Source of the DNA: an uncultured Verrucomicrobiota bacterium | Lineage (GTDB): Bacteria > Verrucomicrobiota > Kiritimatiellia > RFP12 > UBA1067 | Length of the DNA stretch: 8,885 nucleotides | NCBI GenBank assembly: GCA_945613785.1 | Contig: CALZAJ010000058.1 | Location: 1-8,885 of the forward strand | Direction: 5' to 3' | Shown here: piece by piece, positions 1 through 5,266 of the stretch | Position numbering within the stretch: position 1 is the stretch's first letter | Layout: every line of letters begins with the position of its first letter | Program-made: the position numbers and the translations under genes | Notes under the pieces: generated by a model | Seen by the model: the letters and a program-made list of their open reading frames with translations, nothing else | Told to the model about the DNA's origin: nothing | Database searches by the model: none

Positions 1-1713
1 AAGAAGGCCGGCGTCACGATCCCGACCCTGTGCTACCATCCCGACCTCAAGCCGGGCGCGAGCTGCGGCATCTGCGTCGTGCGCGAACTCCAGCAGGACC
101 GCAAGGATCCCACCAAGTGGAAACCCTCGCGCAAGCTGGTCCGCGCCTGCGTCGCCAAGGTGAAGGATGGCATGCGCGTGATCACGCACGATCCTGAGAT
201 CGTCGAGACGCGTCGCACCGTCCTCGAGCTCATCCTCGCGAACCACCCGAACGACTGCCTGCAGTGTCCGCGCTCCGGCAGCTGCGAACTCCAGAAGCTC
301 GCCTCCGACTTCGGCATCCGCGAGAATCCGTTCCCGAAGGAAGTCATCCATCACGAGAACGACTGCTCGACGGGTTCGATCATCCTCAATCCCGACAAGT
401 GCATCAAGTGCGGTCGCTGCACCGAGGTCTGCCAGGAGATGCAGAACGTCTGGGCGCTTGAGTTCATCGGCCGCGGCGAGAAGACGGTCATGGCTCCGGC
501 CGCGTCGCTTCCGCTCGACAAGTCCCCGTGCATCAAGTGCGGTCAGTGCTCCGCGCACTGCCCGGTCGGCGCGATCTACGAGAACGACCAGACCGCCGAG
601 GTCTGGAGCGCGCTCCGCGATCCCGAGAAGGTGTGCGTCGTCCAGATCGCTCCGGCCGTCCGCGTCGCCCTCGGCGAGGCGTTCGGCATGAAGCCGGGCG
701 AGCTCTCCACGGGCAAGATCTACGCGGCGCTCCGCCGTCTCGGCTTCGCGAAGGTGTTCGACACGAACTTCTCCGCCGACGTCACGATCATGGAGGAAGG
801 CACGGAGTTCATCAAGCGCTTCACCAACAACGGCAAGCTCCCGCTCATCACGTCCTGCTGCCCGGCCTGGACCGACTGGATGCAGAAGTACGCGTCTGAC
901 TTCGTGGACAACTTCTCCACGGCCAAGTCGCCGCAGCAGATGCTCTCCGTCCTCGCCAAGACCTATTGGGCCGACAAGAACAAGGTCGACTTCAAGAAGG
1001 TCCACATGACCTCGATCATGCCCTGCACGGCGAAGAAGTTCGAGATCACCCGCGACGAGCACATGAGCGCGTCGGGCGCCCAGGATACGGATGTCGTTCT
1101 CACGACCCGTGAGCTCGCCCGCATGATCAAGGCCGCCGGCATCGACTTCGTCAACCTCCCGGAAGAGCCGGCGGACACGCTCCTCGGTTCCTACACGGGC
1201 GCTGGCACGCTCTTCGGCGTGACGGGTGGCGTCATGGAGGCCGCGCTCCGCACGGCCTACTGCCTCATCACCAAGGAAGACCAGCCGCCGAAGATCGAGT
1301 TCGAGGAGATTCGCGGTCTTGAGGGCGTCAAGAAGGCCACGATCGACATCAAGGGCACGAAGGTCAACATCGCCGTCGCGCACCAGATGGGCAACGTCGA
1401 GAAGGTCCTCAACGAGGTCCGTGAAGATCTCAAGAACGGCGTCAAGCCGCGCTACGACTTCATCGAAGTCATGGCGTGCCGCGGTGGTTGCGTCGGCGGC
1501 GGCGGTCAGCCCTGCCTCGCGACGGACGAGGTCCGCAAGGCCCGTGCGGCCGGCCTCTACGCCGATGACGAGAAGTCCGTGATTCGCATGAGCCACCTGA
1601 ACCCCGAGGTCCAGGCGCTCTACAAGGACTACCTCGGCCAGCCCGGCTCGGGCACGGCGGAGCGTCTCCTCCACACGCACTACGCGAAGAAGGACGTCTA
1701 CAAGTTCTCGTAA
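1..1713 (+). CDS. hydA: [FeFe]-hydrogenase catalytic subunit, HydA/HndD type (5' end cut by window)
   Basis: Catalyses reversible H2 oxidation/proton reduction in the cytoplasm, probably as the catalytic subunit of a multimeric NAD(P)- or ferredoxin-linked complex. The frame is open from base 1 and ends at TAA 1711-1713; 570 residues are visible and about 20 N-terminal residues appear missing. Numbering from base 1, the domains are: N-terminal [2Fe-2S] ferredoxin fold (Cys11, 22, 25, 50); His-Cys3 [4Fe-4S] site (His82, Cys86, 89, 95); two ferredoxin-like [4Fe-4S] motifs (Cys134/137/140/144 and Cys177/180/183/187); then the H-cluster domain with all three signatures: TSCCPAW (Cys286 the proton-relay Cys, Cys287 a ligand), MPCTAKKFE (Cys342) and MACRGGCVGGGGQP (Cys493, Cys497). 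A small-subunit-like C-terminal tail follows (about 520-570). No active-site residue is missing. The extra C-terminal [2Fe-2S] domain of some trimeric bifurcating HydA proteins is absent. The NuoE/NuoF-like partners and maturases are not in the window; upstream partners are inferred. Confidence 0.97.
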   Translation, partial: KKAGVTIPTLCYHPDLKPGASCGICVVRELQQDRKDPTKWKPSRKLVRACVAKVKDGMRVITHDPEIVETRRTVLELILANHPNDCLQCPRSGSCELQKLASDFGIRENPFPKEVIHHENDCSTGSIILNPDKCIKCGRCTEVCQEMQNVWALEFIGRGEKTVMAPAASLPLDKSPCIKCGQCSAHCPVGAIYENDQTAEVWSALRDPEKVCVVQIAPAVRVALGEAFGMKPGELSTGKIYAALRRLGFAKVFDTNFSADVTIMEEGTEFIKRFTNNGKLPLITSCCPAWTDWMQKYASDFVDNFSTAKSPQQMLSVLAKTYWADKNKVDFKKVHMTSIMPCTAKKFEITRDEHMSASGAQDTDVVLTTRELARMIKAAGIDFVNLPEEPADTLLGSYTGAGTLFGVTGGVMEAALRTAYCLITKEDQPPKIEFEEIRGLEGVKKATIDIKGTKVNIAVAHQMGNVEKVLNEVREDLKNGVKPRYDFIEVMACRGGCVGGGGQPCLATDEVRKARAAGLYADDEKSVIRMSHLNPEVQALYKDYLGQPGSGTAERLLHTHYAKKDVYKFS

Positions 1714-1755
1714 GCGAGACCCGACAAGGCCTGATCTTCGGATGGGCCGGTCCAG

Positions 1756-1793
1756 AAAGCGAAGCGTGGCCGAAAGGTCGCGCTTCGCTTTTT
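1756..1793 (+). terminator. Intrinsic terminator after the hydrogenase gene
   Basis: A 16-bp stem (1756-1771 with 1776-1791) closes on a GAAA tetraloop (1772-1775). The outer 11 bp (AAAGCGAAGCG with CGCTTCGCTTT) are perfect. The inner part contains two G-U wobbles that pair only in the plus-strand RNA, which supports function on that strand. The 3' arm runs into a TTTTT tract (1789-1793). It lies 43 nt after the hydrogenase stop and should end that operon. Confidence 0.9.
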
Positions 1794-1801
1794 GGTATAA
1801 T
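1793..1801 (+). promoter_or_regulatory. Extended -10 promoter for the GHKL ATPase gene (leaderless type)
   Basis: TGG-TATAAT: the TG dinucleotide is at 1793-1794 and the perfect -10 hexamer at 1796-1801. No TTGACA-like box is seen 16-18 bp upstream, where the terminator stem lies. The hexamer ends 7 nt before the ATG at 1809, so transcription should begin at or next to the start codon, leaving no room for a ribosome binding site. The TG overlaps the last T of the terminator U-tract. Confidence 0.75.
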
Positions 1802-1808
1802 CTCATCC

Positions 1809-2342
1809 ATGCATGCGACGCTGACAGATATTCTGACGGACGTGACCGCGAACTCGATCGAGGCCGCGGCGAAACACGTGTCCGTTTCGATCCTGGAGGA
1901 GGGCGGCGTCATCACCCTCCGTGTCGAGGACGACGGAAAGGGGATGCCGCCAGAGATTCTGGCGCGCGCGTTCGATCCGTTCTACACCGAACCCGGCAAG
2001 CACGACAAGCGCAAGATCGGCATGGGACTGCCGTTCGTGAAGCAGACCTGCGACGCGTGCGGCGGCACGGTCTCCCTGACGAGCACGCCCGGGGTCGGCA
2101 CGACGCTTGTCTGCACCTTCGCGGCGGACAACATCGACCGTCCGCCGATGGGCGACATCCCGAGCGCGGTCCTGTCGCTCTTCAACTATCCCGGCGACTT
2201 CGAGCTCGTCTTCACGCACCGCTCCGCTCAGACCGACTATACGATCTCCCGGAGCGAACTCGCGGACGCCGTCGGCGGCCTCGATTCGATCGAGGGCCTC
2301 CGCCTCGCCAGGGACTTTCTGGCGTCGCAGGAAGAGGGATAG
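1809..2342 (+). CDS. Stand-alone GHKL (histidine-kinase-like) ATPase
   Basis: A 177-residue protein whose first ~107 residues form a Bergerat-fold ATPase: N box around Asp11-Asn15, G1 box DDGKGM (41-46), G2 region with GMGL (71-74), and a late GVGTT turn (95-99). This is the ATP-binding half of histidine kinases and anti-sigma kinases, but there is no dimerisation/phospho-acceptor His domain, sensor domain or membrane segment, so it is not a complete histidine kinase. The C-terminal ~70 residues (110-177) are soluble and not recognised by me. The ATG at 1809 is chosen because the conserved fold begins at once and the promoter lies 7 nt upstream; no Shine-Dalgarno is present. It sits between the hydrogenase and a DRTGG/PHP/CBS-ATPase group, suggesting a regulatory role with them (inference). 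It ends 1 nt before the stop codon of the convergent DRTGG gene. Confidence 0.88.
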   Translation: MHATLTDILTDVTANSIEAAAKHVSVSILEEGGVITLRVEDDGKGMPPEILARAFDPFYTEPGKHDKRKIGMGLPFVKQTCDACGGTVSLTSTPGVGTTLVCTFAADNIDRPPMGDIPSAVLSLFNYPGDFELVFTHRSAQTDYTISRSELADAVGGLDSIEGLRLARDFLASQEEG

Positions 2343-2343
2343 C

Positions 2344-2679
2344 TCAGCGGACGGACGCTTCAAGCTCGCCGAGGGCGACGGAGGCGGCGAATTGCGAAAG
2401 GGGGGTCGTGACAATCGCGACCCCCTCGCGTTCTGCGGCGACCTTCATGTCCTCGGGGATGGGCCGGTTGTGGCAGATCACGATCGCCTCGATGCCGGCG
2501 AGCGTGCAGACGGCGATCGTGTTCAGGTGATTCTGGATCGTGATCAGCGCCGATTCGTCGCCGCAGTGTCCCATGACGTCCGAGAGAAGGTCCGAGGTGT
2601 AGGCCGAACGGATGATGGCTTCGGGCTTGTCGACGACGATGGTACCGCCGAGTTTCTGGGTCAGTTCGCTGAGAAGCAT
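2344..2679 (-). CDS. DRTGG-domain protein, copy 1
   Basis: A 111-residue single-domain protein resembling the DRTGG domain, a small alpha/beta fold also found in some phosphotransacetylases and in CBS-domain proteins; its ligand is not established. Recognisable features are the N-terminal LLSELTQKLGG segment, the core SDLLSDVMG (residues 29-37), a hydrophobic beta strand AIVICHNRPIP (65-75) and VTTPLSQF near the C-terminus. It aligns along its length with the DRTGG gene at 3449-3796. The ATG at 2679 is chosen over an upstream in-frame start because similarity begins there and a Shine-Dalgarno-like AAAGGA lies 4 nt before it. The first 19 nt overlap the end of the PHP gene in another frame, so the two are co-transcribed and probably translationally coupled. 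Related small proteins occur in hydrogenase-linked clusters of anaerobes, which supports a regulatory guess; a precise role cannot be given. Confidence 0.85.
   Translation of the reverse strand: MLLSELTQKLGGTIVVDKPEAIIRSAYTSDLLSDVMGHCGDESALITIQNHLNTIAVCTLAGIEAIVICHNRPIPEDMKVAAEREGVAIVTTPLSQFAASVALGELEASVR
2400..2426 (+). terminator. Strong inverted repeat between convergent genes, possible transcription stop
   Basis: GGGGGTCGTGA (2401-2411) pairs with TCGCGACCCCC (2415-2425) around a CAA loop; a G-U pair (2400/2426) can extend it. The T2409-G2417 pair is a wobble in plus-strand RNA but an A-C mismatch in minus-strand RNA, so the hairpin is better suited to the GHKL transcript, whose stop lies 58 nt upstream. 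No U-tract follows on the plus strand, so this is not a canonical intrinsic terminator. It lies inside the minus-strand DRTGG coding region. Confidence 0.3.
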
Positions 2680-3413
2680 GTGATCCTTTCTGAGAGTCGG
2701 GTCGCCTTGCGGGCGAAGATGTCCTTGAGTCCGGCAATCGAGAACGTGCCGTCGGCCTCGGTCCAGACGCGTGAGACGTCGCAGAGGTGGTGGGCGTCGG
2801 ACGAGCGCACCACGGCATAGTCGCCGATCTTCGGCAGCCATTCCGACGCATGGACCGTCCGTGAGAGCTCGATGGCGTCGAAATACCGCGTGTCGGCCTC
2901 GAACGGTTCGGGGATGGCGCCGAGGGAGCCCAGGACCGAGAAGTTCGGACGGTCCACGTGGGCGGCGATGTAGAGCCCGCCGCGCGCATGGACGAATTCG
3001 GCGACTTCGGGAATGGACCGCGCGCAGCCGGCGGCGAGGAGCTTTTCCTCCATTTCGACGATCTCATCGTCCCAGGTGACCACGGGCTGGTCGCCGAAGG
3101 TGTCCGGATCGTTCTTGCGCCGCGGGAGGGCCGCATAGACCCAGTCCGTCAGTTCGAGCGCGACTTCAACGGTGTCGAACAAGGCGACGGTATGGACTTC
3201 TTCGGCGGTCTGGACCTCCAGGCCGAAGAGACAGCCAAGTCCGGCCTGGCGAGCACAGACGGCGATGGCCGGCGCATTCCTGGCCGATTGGTGGTCGGTG
3301 AGCGCGATGCCGTCCATCCCTGCCGCCTTGGCGGCGTCCACGATCGCCGCGGGACTCATTTCGAGACTCGCGCACGGGGACAGACAGGAATGGATGTGCA
3401 GATCGAACTTCAC
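2661..3413 (-). CDS. PHP-domain metal-dependent phosphoesterase
   Basis: A 250-residue cytoplasmic protein of the polymerase-and-histidinol-phosphatase family, which hydrolyses phosphoester bonds with a cluster of two or three metal ions. All expected metal ligands are visible: DLHIHS (His6, His8), LTDHQS (Asp40, His41), GLEV (Glu66), EVHT (His74), AAHVDRP (His152) and SSDAHH (Asp206, His208). The length fits the stand-alone PHP family (RNase AM/YciV-like and relatives), but the substrate cannot be read from the motifs. The start is GTG at 3413, directly before the DLHIH strand; an extended -10 box ends 7 nt upstream. An AGGGG lies only 2 nt before the GTG, too close for a usual Shine-Dalgarno. 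The gene is divergent from DRTGG-2 and overlaps DRTGG-1 by 19 nt. It may process a nucleotide or RNA signal linked to the neighbouring ATPases (inference). Confidence 0.93.
   Translation of the reverse strand: MKFDLHIHSCLSPCASLEMSPAAIVDAAKAAGMDGIALTDHQSARNAPAIAVCARQAGLGCLFGLEVQTAEEVHTVALFDTVEVALELTDWVYAALPRRKNDPDTFGDQPVVTWDDEIVEMEEKLLAAGCARSIPEVAEFVHARGGLYIAAHVDRPNFSVLGSLGAIPEPFEADTRYFDAIELSRTVHASEWLPKIGDYAVVRSSDAHHLCDVSRVWTEADGTFSIAGLKDIFARKATRLSERITCFSAN
2684..2689 (-). promoter_or_regulatory. Shine-Dalgarno site for DRTGG copy 1
   Basis: AAAGGA on the minus strand, ending 4 nt before the ATG at 2679 and lying inside the 3' end of the PHP coding region. It decides the start of the DRTGG gene. 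It also shows that ribosome binding sites are used inside this operon although its first gene appears leaderless. Confidence 0.65.
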
Positions 3414-3420
3414 GGCCCCT

Positions 3421-3429
3421 ATTCTACCA
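3421..3429 (-). promoter_or_regulatory. Extended -10 promoter for the PHP-DRTGG operon
   Basis: On the minus strand the sequence reads TGG-TAGAAT, with the TG dinucleotide at the 3429 end and the hexamer spanning 3426 down to 3421. It ends 7 nt before the GTG at 3413. No -35 box is evident. It forms one arm of a near-palindrome with the plus-strand promoter at 3434-3442. Confidence 0.65.
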
Positions 3430-3433
3430 AATA

Positions 3434-3442
3434 TGGTATAAT
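3434..3442 (+). promoter_or_regulatory. Extended -10 promoter for the DRTGG-2/CBS-ATPase operon
   Basis: TGG-TATAAT with a perfect hexamer at 3437-3442, ending 6 nt before the ATG at 3449. The -35 region (about 3413-3420) is GC-rich and matches no consensus. The element mirrors the minus-strand promoter at 3421-3429, so the two transcripts start back to back and about 35 bp apart. Confidence 0.75.
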
Positions 3443-3448
3443 GAACAC

Positions 3449-3796
3449 ATGAAAATTTCGGATGTCATCAAGATTTTGAATGGAAAGCTCGTCGCCGGCG
3501 GAGAGTCCGATCGGGAAGTGGGCGCCATCGTTGCGAACGACCTCATGAGCGACGTGCTCCTCACGGACTCGGACGACATCCTGTTGTTGACTTCCCTGGC
3601 TTCCGACCAGGCCGTTCGCACCGCCAACATTGTCGGTGCGGCCGCGGTCGTGGTCCACAACGCGAAGCCGCTCCCGGCCACCATGTGTCAGGTCGCGGAC
3701 ACGTTGGGCATTCCCCTCATCTCCTCCCCGTTGGCGAAATTCGACGCCTGCGTGAAGCTCTACCTGGCGCGCGAGGCCGAGGGGAAGGGCGAGTGA
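3449..3796 (+). CDS. DRTGG-domain protein, copy 2
   Basis: A 115-residue DRTGG-like protein, paralogous to the gene at 2344-2679: both start with a short amphipathic segment (KISDVIKILNGKLV here), share the core NDLMSDVLL (residues 31-39, SDLLSDVMG in the other copy), and share the pattern VVVHNAKPLP and SPLAKFDA later. The C-terminal tail (AREAEGKGE) is charged and differs from copy 1. No membrane segment or metal site is seen. The ATG at 3449 is fixed by the promoter 6 nt upstream and by the alignment; there is no Shine-Dalgarno. The stop TGA (3794-3796) overlaps the GTG start of the CBS-ATPase by 4 nt, so the two proteins are probably made in a fixed ratio and may interact. Ligand and partner are unknown. 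Confidence 0.87.
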   Translation: MKISDVIKILNGKLVAGGESDREVGAIVANDLMSDVLLTDSDDILLLTSLASDQAVRTANIVGAAAVVVHNAKPLPATMCQVADTLGIPLISSPLAKFDACVKLYLAREAEGKGE

Positions 3797-4800
3797 GCGA
3801 CTATCAGCCCAAGATCCTGAGCGGTGGCGAACACCGCAGCGATGACGAGATCATGGCGGACTACGGCGTGTCGGAGGATTCGCCGCTGGTCATCATGGAG
3901 CTCCTTCAGCGGTTTCACGTGAAGGACATCATGCGGTCGCGCAACATCATCTCCCTGACGCGCGAGAACACACTCCGCGAGGCGAAGGAGCTGATGCGCG
4001 ACAACAAGATCTCCGGTCTTCCGATCCTGGAGGGCAAGCGTCTCTTCGGCATGGTCTCGATGAACCAGATCATCAAGGCGCTTGAAGGCGGCTGGCTGGA
4101 CGATCCCTGTCAGCAGCACATGTCCACGAGTCTTGTCGTGCTCGAGGAGGACATCCCGGTTTCGATCGCCCTCAAGTATTTCCACAACTACACATTCGGT
4201 CGTTTCCCTGTCCTGAACAAGGAGCACGAGTTCGTCGGCATTCTCTCGCAGCGCGACATCACGAGCGCGCTCCTGAAGGAACTGACCAGCGAAATCTCGA
4301 AGCTCGAAGGCAAGACGGAGGCGGCGGTCGTCGAACAGCGTCCGGTCGAGAACGTGAAGAGCGAGTGGGTGATTCCCTACTACTCGCTGCGTCAGTTCGT
4401 CATCGTCCGCAACGATCTCGCGAACGCGGGCAAGGCCGCGAACGAGATCAAGCGCATGCTCAAGGAGGCCGGCGTCAACTCGAAGATCGTCCGAAAGGTC
4501 GCGGTTGCGGCCTATGAGCTTGAGATCAACGTCTGCATCCATTCGCTCGGCGGGTCGCTGACCATCGTTCTCGACACGCACAAGGTCACCATCATCGCCA
4601 AGGACAACGGGCCGGGCATCAAGGATGTCGACTGGGCCTGTCAGGACGGCACCTCGACGGCGAATGACTGGATCCGTTCGATGGGCTTCGGCGCGGGCAT
4701 GGGGCTCTCGAACTGCAAGCGCGTGGCGGACACCTTCAACATCAAGTCCGTCGTGCCGACGGGCACGACCGTCATCTGCGAATTCAACCTGTCCGCCTGA
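3793..4800 (+). CDS. CBS-pair / GHKL ATPase fusion (serine-kinase or anti-sigma-like regulator)
   Basis: A 335-residue cytoplasmic protein. Residues ~42-160 form a CBS pair: first repeat VKDIMRSRNIISLTRENTL to GMVSMNQI, second repeat CQQHMSTSLVVLEEDIPV to GILSQRDI; such pairs usually bind adenine nucleotides or SAM. Residues ~200-335 form a Bergerat-fold ATPase of the RsbW/SpoIIAB kind: N box with Glu242, Glu244, Asn246; G1 box DNGPGI (271-276); G2 region GFGAGMGLSN (298-307). It may therefore phosphorylate or sequester a protein in response to cellular energy charge (inference). No STAS or sigma-factor partner is nearby. The GTG at 3793 is chosen over upstream in-frame codons because those lie deep inside DRTGG-2, the GTGA overlap is typical of coupling, and GGGGAAGG lies 4 nt before it. 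Confidence 0.92.
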   Translation: MSDYQPKILSGGEHRSDDEIMADYGVSEDSPLVIMELLQRFHVKDIMRSRNIISLTRENTLREAKELMRDNKISGLPILEGKRLFGMVSMNQIIKALEGGWLDDPCQQHMSTSLVVLEEDIPVSIALKYFHNYTFGRFPVLNKEHEFVGILSQRDITSALLKELTSEISKLEGKTEAAVVEQRPVENVKSEWVIPYYSLRQFVIVRNDLANAGKAANEIKRMLKEAGVNSKIVRKVAVAAYELEINVCIHSLGGSLTIVLDTHKVTIIAKDNGPGIKDVDWACQDGTSTANDWIRSMGFGAGMGLSNCKRVADTFNIKSVVPTGTTVICEFNLSA

Positions 4801-4845
4801 CGGCATCCGCGGAGATGCGGAAGAGGCCGTCGGGCAGGGGCGATA

Positions 4846-4854
4846 TGCTATAAT
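4846..4854 (+). promoter_or_regulatory. Extended -10 promoter for the HIT-helicase-rsmB operon
   Basis: TGC-TATAAT with a perfect hexamer at 4849-4854, ending 7 nt before the ATG at 4862. No -35 match is seen near 4825-4832. It lies in the 61-nt gap after the CBS-ATPase stop. A small GCATC/GATGC hairpin (4803-4818) earlier in that gap lacks a U-tract and is not a convincing terminator, so read-through from the CBS-ATPase is also possible. Confidence 0.75.
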
Positions 4855-4861
4855 AGTCCGT

Positions 4862-5266
4862 ATGAAGAACAACTGCATTTTCTGTGCGATCGCCGAGGGC
4901 GAGATCCCGAGCTTCAAGGTCTATGAAGACGAGAAGGTCGTCGCCTATCTCGACATCAACCCGTTCACCGAGGGCCACACGCTCGTGATCCCGAAGACGC
5001 ATTCCGAGGGTCTGCTCGACACCGAGGAGGAGACGCTGGCCGCGATCATCACGCGCGTCAAGAAAGTCGCGGCGCATCTCAAGTCCGCGCTGCCCTGTGA
5101 CGGCTTCAACATTCTCCAGAACAACGGAGAGGCCGCGGGCCAGACGGTCAAGCACGTTCATTTCCACATCGTGCCGCGCTACGGCAACTCGCCGATCGTC
5201 TTCGAGAGCCACGCCGGCGACATGGGCCAGCTGAAGGCTCTCGCGGACCGCATCCGCATGGCCTGA
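4862..5266 (+). CDS. HIT-family nucleotide hydrolase/transferase
   Basis: A 134-residue histidine-triad protein of the Hint/YcfF type, which hydrolyses nucleoside phosphoramidates or related nucleotide conjugates in the cytoplasm. The catalytic triad motif His98-Val-His100-Phe-His102 lies in KHVHFHIVPR, preceded by the usual NILQNNGEAAGQTV helix-strand. The N-terminal Cys5-x2-Cys8 is half of the zinc site seen in many bacterial HIT proteins, and EGHTLVIPKTH supplies further conserved histidines. Length is normal. The ATG at 4862 is the start because CIFC must be N-terminal and the promoter ends 7 nt upstream; there is no Shine-Dalgarno. Its TGA shares one base with the ATG of the helicase gene. 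The in vivo substrate cannot be told from sequence. Confidence 0.95.
   Translation: MKNNCIFCAIAEGEIPSFKVYEDEKVVAYLDINPFTEGHTLVIPKTHSEGLLDTEEETLAAIITRVKKVAAHLKSALPCDGFNILQNNGEAAGQTVKHVHFHIVPRYGNSPIVFESHAGDMGQLKALADRIRMA

Noticed and set aside
2680..2841. N-terminal extension of DRTGG copy 1 to an upstream ATG at 2841
   Set aside because: The extension overlaps the PHP gene heavily, is Arg-rich without similarity to DRTGG proteins, and a Shine-Dalgarno plus the paralogue alignment place the start at 2679.
3685..3792. Upstream in-frame extension of the CBS-ATPase into the DRTGG-2 gene
   Set aside because: The extra residues are low-complexity shadow sequence of DRTGG-2; the GTG at 3793 gives a typical 4-nt overlap and a ribosome binding site.
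4803..4818. Small hairpin after the CBS-ATPase gene as a terminator
   Set aside because: Only a 5-bp stem with a 6-nt loop and no T-run after it.
3760..4917. 385-codon open frame antisense to the CBS-ATPase gene
   Set aside because: Same shadow effect; the plus-strand CBS and ATPase motifs explain the region.
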